DNA of 64,000 nucleotides from CAWCKS01 sp963763485 (GTDB taxonomy: Bacteria > Pseudomonadota > Alphaproteobacteria > Rhizobiales > Xanthobacteraceae). The notes beneath the pieces are model-generated. The model was not told where the DNA came from. It made no database searches and saw only the letters and a list, made by a program, of their open reading frames with translations. The stretch's first letter is position 1; every line of letters begins with the position of its first letter. This document shows positions 1 through 9,101 of the stretch, piece by piece. Both the position numbers and the translations under genes were made by a program. The DNA lies in the NCBI GenBank assembly GCA_963763485.1, contig CAVXOW010000008.1:1-64000 (forward strand), given 5' to 3'.

Positions 1-1017
1 CTGAGAGCAAACCGGTAAGCTCGCCGCGTCCGGTCTCAACACTGCTGCCGAGACTATCCACTTAGCTGAATACTTTAGTTGACCACCCACCTCAGGCGTT
101 AGTAATTGATTAAGGTTGGATTGAGGCGCACTAGGGATAGTACGGGCCTCGTCTTAGAAATGTGTGTACCCCGGCACGTCGAATTTATTCAAGCAACCAA
201 AGCAAAAACGACATAATTACCGGGGCTTGACCGCCTTCTGATCGACGCCCAGTTCTGATCGGCACCCAGTTCGGCGCCCCCGAACGGGCTCTGGCGTAAT
301 GAGATCAGCTTCGATGGCCTCTTCAGAGGTGAGCACAGCGCCCGTACTAACCAGACGACCTGAGCCCTTCTTTTATCAAGCGACAGTCCCGGGTCGGTTT
401 GAACCCCCCGCCTTTCTGCTCCGATCAGGCCGAGAGCTTCCGGCGTTGTAAATCGCCGCTTCCGGCGGATCTGAGCTGCAAACTTAAGAGAAGTGACACA
501 TGCTACTCGAACCTTGCGCATTCGATTGACGCGCGGGCCAACAATATCAAGATGACAATCGCGACGCTCGCACGAGGTTTTCGCATTGAACGTCATGCGC
601 ATCCGGCCGCTCGAGACACTACCTTGTGACGTCCTGGATTTGACCGAGCGGGGCGCGCGTCTTGGCGTGAGGTCACAGCATTGTCGAGATTGATTTCGTG
701 GGAGGCTTCGCCTCCCGTTGGCGGCCGCGATGCCGCGCAAGGACCGCTTGGTGCGTCCAAACCACCGGCGGCCCTTCTTGAGGGCGTCGCAAGGCAATCC
801 CCGATCGCGGTAGCAAGCCCTATTAACAATGGCGCGGTGAAGCCCATGTTTGCGCGCGCAACGCGTCTAGCTGATCGGCACCGAGATTGTTCATGATTTC
901 TTCCCCTGATTTGCTGTTGGTTTGACCTCGGACATTGCTGCTAGGAGCGCGGCGGTCCATTCGTTGCGAGCATTCCGAGCTCGATTGCCGAGCGATTACC
1001 GCCTGCGGGCGATGAAA
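1..1017. other. Gene-poor, lower-GC region at the window edge
   Basis: No convincing gene is visible in this stretch. Several open frames of 60-200 codons overlap one another on both strands, but none has a recognisable domain, a good ribosome binding site or the codon pattern of the genes further right. A small perfect hairpin (GGGAGGC, loop TTC, GCCTCCC) lies at about 700-716. Base composition is visibly less GC-rich than the rest of the window. Together with the pseudogenes to the right, this looks like decayed accessory DNA. I cannot say what it was. Confidence 0.5.
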
Positions 1018-2042
1018 TCAGTTTCGGCGGCTATCCTGAGCATCGTGTGCTGGCGGTAGACTGTTGCGGCGTATCAAGCTTTGCTCCCACGCCAACGCAT
1101 CGCGCACGATGCCATCGAGTGAGTTTAATCTTGGTGCCCATTGGAGTTCGCGGCGCGCGAGATCGCCGCGCGCGACAATCGCCGCTGGATCACCCGGCCG
1201 GCGGTCGGACATCCTGACCATGAAGTCATTGCCCGAAACGCGCTTGACCGCGCCAATGACCTGGCGCACCGAATAGCCATGGCCATAACCGCAATTGGCG
1301 ACCAGGTTGGCGCCGCCGCATCGAAGCCGATCGAGCGCAAGCCGATGCGCCTCCACGAGGTCGGATACGTGGATATAGTCGCGCAGACAGGTCCCGTCAG
1401 GCGTTTCGTAGTCATTGCCAAAGATGCTGATCGCCTCTCGCTGCCGAGCGCGGCTTCGCAAGCAACCTTGATGAGATGAGTGGCGCCGGCGGTTGACTGT
1501 CCGGTGCGACCGTTCGGATCTGCGCCAGCAACATTGAAATAGCGCAAGGCCGCATAGCTGAAGCCGTGCGCCGCGATGCGTCCGCTAGCATCCATTCGGT
1601 CATCAGTTTGGAGCGCCCATAAGGCGATTCCGGCATGGTCGGCGCCTCTTCGCCGATCGGTTCTGAGCCTTGATTGCCGTAGACGGCTGCGGTCGAGGAG
1701 AAAACAAAGTGCGGCACCCGCGCGTCAACCACCGCCTGCAATCAGCGTGCGCGTCTTGCCGGTGTTGTTCTCATAATATGAGAGAGGATCGCTGACCGAT
1801 TCCGGCACCACGATCGAGCCGGCGAAATGAATAACGGAATCGATCTTGTGGTCGCTCAATCAGTTCGCGACGAGGTCGTACTCACCGATATCGCCGACAA
1901 TTAACCTTGCTTCGGGCGCAACCGCCCATTCGAAACCGGTCGAAAGCCGATCCAGAACGACTACGTCTTCGCCGTGATCGATCAGATCCCAGACCATGTG
2001 GCTGCCGATATAGCCGGCACCACCAGTTACCAAAACCGGCAT
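1018..2042 (-). pseudogene. galE: UDP-glucose 4-epimerase pseudogene
   Basis: Fragments in three frames join into one GalE-type short-chain dehydrogenase. The N-terminus has the NAD-binding glycine motif (VTGGAGYIGSH), then comes FSSTAAVYGN, the active-site segment SPYGRSKLMTE, YFNVAGADPNG and the C-terminal RDYIHVSDL. The family enzyme interconverts UDP-glucose and UDP-galactose for polysaccharide synthesis. Four lesions break the frame: an in-frame TGA at 1860-1862, a +1 near 1735, and apparent single-base losses near 1585 and 1450. The active-site Tyr/Lys segment survives but no full-length product is possible. Because lesions of different kinds are combined, this looks like real decay. 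It lies in the degraded segment next to tRNA-Phe. An intact galE/exoB copy elsewhere is likely but cannot be seen here. Confidence 0.9.
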
Positions 2043-2326
2043 ATTCTATACTCGCGGAGTTGCAATCCAATGAATAGCCCAGCCCTCAAGCGACAGCTAG
2101 GTCTTTGCGTGGGGGGCGCCTTATCGCTTCTTTTTTGATCGACTGCGAGGTAATTTCGACGATCGTCGAGAGCACGCAATTGATGATGCGCCGGTTGCAG
2201 GGCTTGACCTCGATAGTCCAAGCCATTCCTGAGCAGCAAGAAATCTCTTTTCGAGACTTAAGCGGCAATTTCACCGACCTCGCTTAATTCGATAGGCGCG
2301 CTCGCCTTTGGACGCCGCACCGGGCG

Positions 2327-3735
2327 TCAGGGGTTCTTGCAATCGGAATAAAAAACACCTGACGATCCAACTATTCGTTCAATACATTGCCTTGAATCGA
2401 CTACGTTGCCTTCAACGCTGAAATCGTACGCTTGGGTTTTCAGAACAAGGGCGTAGCGGCCAGGGGTTAGTTCGAATGCCGGATCCTCGCTATGGAGCTC
2501 ATGCATCTCAGGATTGTCATTGACCGGGGACGATCGGAAGGGAAATGAGATGTTTCGAATTACCCACGTGTCGTCAGCTGCTTTCTTGCCGGCTACGCTG
2601 GCTGAGAATTCGCGGGCGACCTTGGCTATTATGCGAACCTCGGCGCGATCGGAAATGCTTGATGCCATATCGCGGCTGAAGACAATAAATTTGAGGTGTC
2701 CGTTCGGGAGGATCGTGCGACTAGGTGTCGTCAGCGCGGGAGACACTGCAATTCGGATATCGGGAGGCCGCCCCGGCAACGGGCTTAGATCGAACAGCGA
2801 GTCATTGGCAACAGCATAGACGCCATAATCTGTTGGACGCAACGTTGCAGACTTGGCTGGAGGCGGAACGGATATTGACGGGGTTGCTAACTTGAGATGG
2901 CGCGCTGTGCTCCTCAACTGCGGTTTTCCATTCGAGTTTAGACAGATTATGGGCCAGATACTGCAAGCGCTCTCGTTGCTGAATGGCCACCAATATTGCG
3001 ACGAGAATGATGATCATCACGGCCGTTCGCCTCAGATACGACCAGGGCGACTTATTTCCCGAACCGCCAGCATTCCGTTCAGAGCCCAGACGCAGGCTTG
3101 ATCCGACTTGAGGAACTACCTCAAGGTGAGGAGCAGATGCGAACTCGAGGAACCCATTTATGATCCGCAGATCCAATACCGGGACCGCTGAGTTGCGGTT
3201 GGTGCTCCGGGGGTTGAATGTGTGCGTGCTTTGCTGAGAATGCCTCGACGCCATGGATAGCAACTTCCAAAGCCCGCTGTGTATGTTCTGTTTCTTTGGC
3301 GTTGGCATGCAGAAGTTGCTCTTGCAGCTTGTACCGCGCAAGATCGTATATGACCTGACGTATATCTTCCGGGCTACTCCTTACTGAGTTGATCATGCGA
3401 GCAATGACGAGCGCGAACTCGATCTCAAGGAAAGGCTTTGTCGGCCCGTCGCAATCGCTTCGTATTACTTCGCCCGAACCCACCGGGTTTGTAGTTTCAA
3501 TGAAGTAGCCCTCTTCGGCAACGCGGGCTCTCGCGTCCGGATTGAGGTCGATCGACGTTTGCAACAACTCCCAGCCACCAGCCTTGAAATCGGAGGGGTG
3601 GAACGGTGTGTTTTGGGACGAAGATGATAAGATTGGAATCAGCCAAACTTCGATAGCTGTCGTATCCAGCGGTCGCCCCTGGCCGGCTTGCTTGGCTGCC
3701 ATTTGCTTCCGCGGGATGCTGGCTATCTTCTTCAA
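2327..3735 (-). pseudogene. Broken gene for an uncharacterised membrane-anchored protein
   Basis: Three consecutive minus-strand frames appear to be one gene. Frame one (3735 to about 3190) encodes a soluble N-terminal part starting MKKIASIPRKQ. Frame two (about 3190 to 2900) carries a single hydrophobic segment, TAVMIIILVAILVAI, after a basic stretch. Frame three (about 2900 to 2327) has a proline-rich linker and then a C-terminal domain with DLSPLPGRPPDIRIAVSP and RNISFPFRSSPVNDNPEM, ending in a Cys-containing tail. Each frame change is equivalent to one inserted base. The layout suggests a cytoplasmic region, one membrane helix and an outer domain of about 180 residues. I recognise no family. 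It is also possible that frame three is a separate intact gene starting at 2917. Composition is lower in GC than the core genes. Confidence 0.5.
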
Positions 3736-3742
3736 TCACCAA

Positions 3743-4213
3743 GCAATTTTCGCCTTTGGTTTCACGTTAGCAAGCCGCATTTGCACGCCGGAAGGTCGTA
3801 CCCTTTGGGAGCTTAACCGGTCAATCGTTTCTGGCCGCTGCCGCAATGCAGAAAATCCCTCAAATCCCTCTTGGGCAGCGGAACACATGGTCAGAGCAGA
3901 CATTTGGGGTCGCAGATGATTACGGCAATGCCGGCGCGATCGACCTCAGCCCCGACCATGTTCACCGTAGACCAATGGTCCATCGCCATAGGACACGCTT
4001 CATCGATTGCGACCGACACAGCGAGACTGGTCCGGCATCAGGGCGGCGGCACGCACGCGATGACGGCAGGTAGAACGAGTCGAAAAGCCTCGAAGACTAA
4101 GAAGACTAAGATGCGTCCAGGCCGCGGGGGTCGCGTCACTTGGACAGGCGGCACCGAAACAAGCGGAGCTTTACACACAAACCGGTTGGGAGATCTGCAC
4201 TCACTACGGAGGA
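3743..4213. other. Intergenic region downstream of tRNA-Phe
   Basis: About 470 bases between the broken membrane-protein gene and the 3' end of tRNA-Phe. Overlapping frames on the plus strand (for example 3846-4073 and 3871-4278) have no recognisable content, and the second runs into the tRNA, so I do not call them. No second copy of the tRNA 3' end, which would mark an attachment site, is visible in the 4 kb to the left. Confidence 0.4.
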
Positions 4214-4289
4214 TGGTGCCCAGGGGCGGAATCGAACCACCGACACTGCGATTTTCAGTCGCATGCTCTACCAACTGAGCTACCTGGGC
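4214..4289 (-). tRNA. tRNA-Phe (GAA)
   Basis: The minus strand folds into a standard 76-nt cloverleaf. The acceptor stem is GCCCAGG with CCTGGGC, followed by discriminator A and an encoded CCA. The D arm is GCTC...GAGC. The anticodon loop CTGAAAA is closed by GCGA/TCGC and gives anticodon GAA. The T arm contains GGTTCGATTCC. Its 3' end points left, toward the decayed segment, so that segment sits where tRNA-targeted islands usually insert. It follows yacG-maf on the same strand, with the TctC-type gene in between. Confidence 0.97.
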
Positions 4290-4426
4290 ATTCGTACGAT
4301 CCAAGGGATATCGCCCCACGGAACGTACGAGAGCGCCGGTTTATAGGGGTCAGCGGCGCGGCTGGCAAGCGGTGGCGCGCCCTCCCCACTCGCGGGCAAA
4401 ACTGCCCCAGCATCAAGGCGCTATGA

Positions 4427-5413
4427 CTACTCCGCGGTGATGCCGGCGTTCTTGATGACCGGCCCCCATTTGTCCATTTCCGACTTCAGGAACGCAGCAA
4501 GTTCGGCCGGCGTCGAGCTCTTGGGATCGGCGCCGAGCGCCTTCAGCTTGTTGGCGACGGCGTCCGACTTGATGGCTTCGACCGTGGCCGCATTGATCTT
4601 TGCGACGATCTCCGGCGGCGTCTTCGCCGGCACGAAGAACGCGAACCATGACGAGACGTCGAAGCCCGGCACGGTCTCGGCGATCGGCGGCAGGTCGGGC
4701 ACCACGGCGACGCGTTCCCTGGTCGTCACCGCGATGCCGCGCACCTCGCCGGCCTGGATGTGCGGAAAGATCGATGGCGCGTTATCGAAGGTGACGTCGA
4801 GGCGACCTGGAATGAGATCGTTGATCGCGGGTCCGCCGCCCTTGTACGGAACGTGCGTCAGCTGGACATGAGTCAGGTATTTGAACAGCTCGCCGGAGAG
4901 GTGCAGCGTCGTACCCACTCCCGACGAGCCGTAAGTTGCCTTGCCCTTCTTGTCCGGCGAATTGACGTAGTCGATGAACTCTTTCACGGTCTTTGCCGGC
5001 GAGGAGTTCGGCACCGTCATGATGTTCGGTTGCGTGATCAGCATCGACACCGGCGCGAAATCGTTGACCGGATCGTAGGTCAGCTTCTGATAGAGAAACT
5101 GGTTTGTCGCCAAGCCCGGGCCGACGATGAAAATCGTATAGCCATCAGGATCCGACTTCGCGACGAGGTCGGCCGCGATGTTGCCGCCGGCGCCACCGCG
5201 GTTTTCGATCACCACCGGCTGGCTCCAGATCTCCGACAGCTTCGCGCCAACGATGCGCGCGGTCGTATCGGTCGAGCCACCCGGCGGAAACGGCACAACG
5301 ACCCGGATCGCCTTGGTCGGCCAATCCGCGCCAAACGCGCGCGTGGCGCGGAGGATCGTCGGCGTCGCCAGCGAAGCTGACGTGACCTTGATGAAGCCAC
5401 GGCGATTGAGCAT
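4427..5413 (-). CDS. Tripartite tricarboxylate transporter substrate-binding protein (TctC/Bug family)
   Basis: An extracytoplasmic binding protein of about 328 residues. The N-terminus MLNRRGFIKVTSASLA is a Tat-like signal (twin Arg, then a hydrophobic stretch). The mature part shows Bug-family blocks: WPTKAIRVVVPFPPGGSTD, VVIENRGGAGGNIAADLVA, PDGYTI, THVPYKGGGPAINDL and the late VPDLPPIAETVPGFD. Such proteins capture small carboxylates or other anions in the periplasm. I chose the ATG at 5413 because AGGAAGGA sits at a normal distance upstream; the frame is open back to 5509. No TctA/TctB membrane partners are nearby, so it is an orphan binding protein, as is very common in this family. The substrate cannot be told. 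Confidence 0.9.
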   Translation of the reverse strand: MLNRRGFIKVTSASLATPTILRATRAFGADWPTKAIRVVVPFPPGGSTDTTARIVGAKLSEIWSQPVVIENRGGAGGNIAADLVAKSDPDGYTIFIVGPGLATNQFLYQKLTYDPVNDFAPVSMLITQPNIMTVPNSSPAKTVKEFIDYVNSPDKKGKATYGSSGVGTTLHLSGELFKYLTHVQLTHVPYKGGGPAINDLIPGRLDVTFDNAPSIFPHIQAGEVRGIAVTTRERVAVVPDLPPIAETVPGFDVSSWFAFFVPAKTPPEIVAKINAATVEAIKSDAVANKLKALGADPKSSTPAELAAFLKSEMDKWGPVIKNAGITAE

Positions 5414-5511
5414 GAGCATTCCTTCCTGTGTATCTTGAGCCTTTGCGAGGCTTTTTTTCTTTTCAGTTTGCGTGGCGTGATTGGGAAAATCAACCGACCG
5501 CGGGCCCACCG

Positions 5512-5700
5512 CTAGGCGTCGTCATCCTCGCCCGATCGTTCGGACGGCCGCTCGCCCTCGTCATCATCGGGCACACCCGGAATGACGTAACGGCCGGAAA
5601 GCCAGCGGTTGAGGTCGACGTCCCTGCAGCGCGCGGAGCAGAACGGCCGCGTCTTTTCCGCAGCCTCCTTGCCGCAGATCGGACAGCGTCCTTTCGCCAT
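5512..5700 (-). CDS. yacG: DNA gyrase inhibitor YacG, zinc-binding
   Basis: A 62-residue protein with the YacG zinc-finger pattern CPICGK near the N-terminus and CSARCRDVDLNRWLSGRYVIPG in the middle, followed by an acidic tail (DDDEGERPSERSGEDDDA). In known members four Cys bind one zinc and the protein inhibits DNA gyrase through GyrB. Its ATG overlaps the last base of the maf stop codon (TAATG), so translation is probably coupled. The maf-yacG-tRNA-Phe order is typical of Rhizobiales. Confidence 0.95.
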   Translation of the reverse strand: MAKGRCPICGKEAAEKTRPFCSARCRDVDLNRWLSGRYVIPGVPDDDEGERPSERSGEDDDA

Positions 5701-6329
5701 TACGCGTTGACCGTGTTGACCCAGCCGAACCGCACCGGGAAGCCTTCGCCCGCAAGCAGCGAGATCGCCTCATAGAGCGGCAGGCCCACAACGTTGGTGT
5801 AGGAGCCGACCAGCTTCACCACGAACGAACCTGCGATGCCCTGCACGCCGTAGCCGCCGGCCTTGCCGCGCCACTCGCCGCTGCCGACGTAGCCGGTGAT
5901 GTCATCCTCGCTCAGCCGCTTGAATCGCACGCGGGTTTCGACCAGCCGCTGCCGAAACGCTTCGCGCGGCGTCACCAGACAGATCGCAGTGTAGACCCGG
6001 TGGTTGCGGCCCGACAACAGCCGCAGGCATTGTGAGGCCTCGTCGACGAGCTCGGCCTTGGGCAGGATACGGCGGCCGACCGCGACCACGGTATCGGCCG
6101 CAAGCACGAATGCACCACGCAGTTCGTCATCGAGCTTGATCGACTTCAGTGCGGCATCGGCCTTGGCGCGTGCCAGGCGATTGGCGCAGGCGCGCGGCAG
6201 CTCGCCGCGCTTCGGCGTCTCGTCGACATCGGCAGGCCGCAGCGCGTCGGGCTCGATGCCCGCCTGGTTGAGCAGGGCAAGCCGGCGCGGCGAGCCAGAG
6301 GCAAGGACGAGTTTGGGGCGGCCAATCAT
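5700..6329 (-). CDS. maf: Maf family nucleoside triphosphate pyrophosphatase
   Basis: A 209-residue protein of the usual Maf length. It starts with the signature LVLASGSPRRLALL, and has the conserved AADTVV block and a late KAGGYGVQGIAGSFV segment typical of the active-site cleft. Family members hydrolyse non-canonical or methylated NTPs (dTTP/UTP type or m7GTP type) and help keep nucleotide pools clean; which subgroup this is cannot be decided here. An AGGAGGGG ribosome binding site precedes the ATG at 6329. It is the first gene of a maf-yacG pair. The gene usually found just upstream in alphaproteobacteria, infA, is absent here. Confidence 0.95.
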   Translation of the reverse strand: MIGRPKLVLASGSPRRLALLNQAGIEPDALRPADVDETPKRGELPRACANRLARAKADAALKSIKLDDELRGAFVLAADTVVAVGRRILPKAELVDEASQCLRLLSGRNHRVYTAICLVTPREAFRQRLVETRVRFKRLSEDDITGYVGSGEWRGKAGGYGVQGIAGSFVVKLVGSYTNVVGLPLYEAISLLAGEGFPVRFGWVNTVNA

Positions 6330-6494
6330 CGATTTAGGAGGGGTTTTGCGAACGCGCGGAACCTATAGGACGGCCCCACGTCCGACAACCGGCGTCTTGA
6401 GCAAATCGGCGGCTTTTTGCCCGCGACCACCGGCTCCTTCCAATCGATTGAAGAACTTATGCATTTGACGATTTTTGGTGGAGTTTTTGCGCGA

Positions 6495-6519
6495 GTTATA
6501 TGATGTATCATCATATAAC
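6495..6519. promoter_or_regulatory. Perfect AT-rich palindrome upstream of maf
   Basis: GTTATATGATG, spacer TAT, CATCATATAAC: perfect 11-bp arms in a very GC-rich genome. It lies between the end of the glutathione peroxidase gene and the start of maf, about 165 bases before the maf ATG, in the direction that would make it an operator for maf-yacG. The shape suits a dimeric repressor (GntR, MarR or Fur size). The binding protein is unknown, and a short hairpin in the peroxidase 3' UTR is an alternative. Confidence 0.4.
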
Positions 6520-6532
6520 CGGCGGCCGACAG

Positions 6533-7012
6533 CTAGAGCAGCGCCTCGATGTGCTCGGCCAACGCCTTCGGCGCCGTGGTCGGAGCATAGCGCGAGACCG
6601 CGTGGCCGTTCCGGTCGACCAGGAACTTCGTGAAATTCCACTTGATCGGTTGCGACCCCAGCACCCCCGGGCATTGTTCCTTCAGGAACCGGTACAGCGG
6701 GTGCGCGCCTTCGCCATTGACCTCGATCTTGGCAAACAGCGGAAACGTCACGCGATAGTTCTGCTCGCAGAACGTCGCGATGGCCTCGGCATTGCCTGGC
6801 TCCTGCTTGCCAAACTGGTTGCAGGGAAAACCGAGCACGGCAAAGCCGCGCGGACCGAACGACGAATGCAGCTCCTGCAGCCCCTTGTACTGCGGCGTGA
6901 ATCCGCAGTGGCTCGCGGTATTGACGATCAGCAGCACATTCCCGGCAAACTCGCCGAGCGAAATTTTGCGGCCATCAAGACTGTCGGCGGTAAATTCATA
7001 CAGGCTCGGCAC
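6533..7012 (-). CDS. Glutathione peroxidase family protein (Cys type)
   Basis: A thiol peroxidase of 159 residues if the GTG at 7012 is used. The catalytic motif is NTASHCGFTPQYKGL with Cys in place of selenocysteine. The conserved FPCNQFGKQEPG and KWNFTKFLVDRNG supply the Gln and Trp of the active-site tetrad. It reduces hydrogen or lipid peroxides, in bacteria often with thioredoxin. The frame is open to an ATG at 7072, but the extra 20 residues (MLALLPLASIRW...) are not family-like and a purine-rich GGGGGAAAC precedes the GTG, so I prefer the shorter form. The residue before the catalytic Cys is His, where Ala or Ser is commoner. Confidence 0.9.
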   Translation of the reverse strand: MPSLYEFTADSLDGRKISLGEFAGNVLLIVNTASHCGFTPQYKGLQELHSSFGPRGFAVLGFPCNQFGKQEPGNAEAIATFCEQNYRVTFPLFAKIEVNGEGAHPLYRFLKEQCPGVLGSQPIKWNFTKFLVDRNGHAVSRYAPTTAPKALAEHIEALL

Positions 7013-7260
7013 TGTTTCCCCCGCGCGCTGGCGCTGCCATCGAATTGAAGCAAGCGGCAGCAAGGCCAGCAATGCGCTGAACCATTGGTGTTTCAGCAGT
7101 CATTAAGCCGCTTCCATCTATAGTAGTCGAACCATAACGCGACAAGCTCAAATGGTATTTCGGTAGGGCAAAGTCCAAGCTGTTCGCGACAATGCGAACA
7201 GCTTGAAGTTGGCAGAAGCCAACAGTTTCAGGCCGAGAAGCAAGCGCCGACATATTCGTT

Positions 7261-8304
7261 ATGCTGATCCATCTCTTAGCGGAAACGCCGTCAAAGGTTG
7301 CGCCGATCCGGGCGATCGTCGAGCCATTGCACCGTTTGGTACCGATCGATACCGACCACAAAGCGAGGTTTGCGCCCGACGAAGTCGTGATGATCGATTT
7401 CGATCTCCGCAATGAGGCGGCGGTCACCCGAGTGCGCGAATTCCTGCGCAGGGCCGGCAAGATCCGTCACAAGATATTTATCGTCGACAAGAATTCGCAT
7501 CCGTTGATCGTCCAGGCGCATGCACTTGAAGCAACCGGAACGATTTTCCGTCCGCTCGACCGCGACGACGTGCTGCGCAGGTTGTCGCTGCTTGAAATTT
7601 CCACGCCGCGCAACGGCCGCCATGCGGCGCCTTCCACTGACCTCGGCAACAGCGCCGCGGTCTTCGCCTCAATGTTTTCCGCGATCCTCAACGGGACGCC
7701 GATCGAGCTCGCCGACGCCAAGCGGGCAACCGAGCAGATCATCAACAGCGTCTCGCAACACGGACTGACGGCATGGCTTGACGACGTCCGAAAGCACCAC
7801 GAAGGGACGTTCCAGCACTGCCTGCTCGTATCCGGCATCGCCACGAGCTTTGCGATCAATCTCGGCTTCGCGAGTACCGACGTCTATCGCCTCGGGCTAG
7901 CGGCGACGCTCCATGACGTCGGCAAGGCCAACATACCGCTCGCCATTCTCGACAAACCGGGCCGGCTCGAGCCCGAAGAAGAACGGATCATGCGCGAGCA
8001 TCCCGTTCACGGCTTCGAAGCGCTGAAGTCCATACCCGGCATCGATGACGAAGTCCTCGACGCAGTTCGTCATCATCACGAATATCTCGATGGCACGGGA
8101 TATCCCGACGCGCTGGCGGCACCGGCGATCCCGGACATCGTCCGCCTGCTGACGATCTCGGATATCTTCGCCGCGCTGATCGAGGCGAGATCCTATAAAG
8201 CTACGATGAGCCGGTCGAAAGCCTACGACATTCTCAACGAGATGAACGGCAAGCTCGAGCCGGCGCTGGTGCGCGCGTTCAAGCCGATCGCGCTGTCGGC
8301 CTGA
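7261..8304 (+). CDS. HD-GYP domain protein, probable cyclic-di-GMP phosphodiesterase
   Basis: 347 residues. The C-terminal half is an HD-GYP domain: HD of the HDVGK motif at about residues 218-219, HHHEYLDGTGYP at 271-282 including the GYP triplet, and a later DIFAALIEARSYK block. These residues bind the metal centre that hydrolyses c-di-GMP. The N-terminal 120 residues match no domain I recognise but read like a degenerate receiver fold (VMIDFDLRN, KIFIVDKNSHPLIVQAHALEATG), without an obvious phospho-acceptor Asp. There is no membrane segment, so it is probably cytoplasmic. It is divergent from the peroxidase gene and convergent with the next gene. Confidence 0.9.
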   Translation: MLIHLLAETPSKVAPIRAIVEPLHRLVPIDTDHKARFAPDEVVMIDFDLRNEAAVTRVREFLRRAGKIRHKIFIVDKNSHPLIVQAHALEATGTIFRPLDRDDVLRRLSLLEISTPRNGRHAAPSTDLGNSAAVFASMFSAILNGTPIELADAKRATEQIINSVSQHGLTAWLDDVRKHHEGTFQHCLLVSGIATSFAINLGFASTDVYRLGLAATLHDVGKANIPLAILDKPGRLEPEEERIMREHPVHGFEALKSIPGIDDEVLDAVRHHHEYLDGTGYPDALAAPAIPDIVRLLTISDIFAALIEARSYKATMSRSKAYDILNEMNGKLEPALVRAFKPIALSA

Positions 8305-8334
8305 CAGACCAGATCGATGCGGGTCATGCTCGAT

Positions 8335-8685
8335 CTAGGTCATCGCGCCGGGCATGAAGCAGCGGATGAAGATCACCTGGCCCGGATAGCGGATCGGCCA
8401 GACCATGGTGCGGCCGACGCGGTTCGGCACCGTGATCACGGCATCGTCGGGGACGTCGATCCACTGACTATCGATCCGCACACGATAATGGCCCTCCTTG
8501 CTCTCCCAGTCGGGATCGGACAGGGCGAAACCGTCGGCGTCGGAACAGCATGGGCCGCGCTGGCTTGCGAGCTTGTCGAACCACGCCTTGATTTCGGGAT
8601 CGCCGCCGGCAAAGCGACCATTGTCGCGTCCCATTGCGACGCTGACGCAAAGCAACGATACCGAGACCAGGGCAACCTTTCGCAT
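8335..8685 (-). CDS. Small secreted protein of unknown function
   Basis: About 116 residues. MRKVALVSVSLLCVSVAMG is a clear Sec signal peptide, and the ATG at 8685 is chosen so that it begins the protein (the frame is open to 8736). The mature part contains DPEIKAWFDKLASQRGPCCSDADGFAL, with a vicinal Cys pair, and WIDVPDDAVITVPNRVGRTMVWP. The CCSDADG segment is conserved in a family of rhizobial periplasmic proteins with no known function, as far as I recall. It is convergent with the HD-GYP gene, 30 bases away. Confidence 0.75.
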   Translation of the reverse strand: MRKVALVSVSLLCVSVAMGRDNGRFAGGDPEIKAWFDKLASQRGPCCSDADGFALSDPDWESKEGHYRVRIDSQWIDVPDDAVITVPNRVGRTMVWPIRYPGQVIFIRCFMPGAMT

Positions 8686-8972
8686 GTCGAAGTCTCTCCG
8701 TCGCGACACGCTCTCCGCCGCGCAAAGAGAGGTCATCGGCGCGGCAGGCGCGTGAGGATCCCCGGCCCTCCCTGCAATGCATCTCCTGTGCCAGATGTTG
8801 GCGGAACAAGTTCGGTCGCGACGCCAGGCTTCCGTAGCCGATCAACAAATCCGGACGGAACGCCAGGCTGTGGTAACCGCCCTTTAACCAGACCTGCAAC
8901 CGACTCATCACGGCATGCGGCAAACGGGATCTTCACGCTCCCGTCCGGTCCGCGTTTTGCTTATGAACCGGC

Positions 8973-9098
8973 ATGGAACATCTGACTGACACCCAACGAG
9001 CCTTCGCCTGCGTCGCGATCCTGATTGCCTTAATTGGGCTCGCGCCCTGGGCTATTCTTCAAATCGACGGCTGGCTGACCGGGACGCAACGGGAGTAG
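8973..9098 (+). CDS. Small membrane protein, 41 residues
   Basis: A short open frame reading MEHLTDTQRAFACVAILI, then one hydrophobic helix (to about residue 30) and a polar tail GWLTGTQRE. It ends four bases before the next small membrane ORF and the two share layout, including an APWAI/TPWAL motif after the helix, so they look like a diverged tandem pair. The ribosome binding site is weak. No function is recognised. Confidence 0.5.
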   Translation: MEHLTDTQRAFACVAILIALIGLAPWAILQIDGWLTGTQRE

Positions 9099-9101
9099 CT
9101 G

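Noticed and set aside
189..797. A 202-codon minus-strand open frame
   Set aside because: Very rich in Arg and Ser, no domain, no ribosome binding site, overlapped by other equally long frames; looks like chance in a decayed region.
2086..2274. A 62-codon minus-strand frame between galE and the broken membrane gene
   Set aside because: No homology is recognised and an equally long frame lies opposite; too weak to call.
3871..4278. A 135-codon plus-strand frame ending in tRNA-Phe
   Set aside because: It reads through the tRNA on the opposite strand and has no recognisable content.
4214..4289. Direct repeat of the tRNA-Phe 3' end as an attachment site
   Set aside because: No second copy is visible in the window, so an island boundary is only suggested, not shown.
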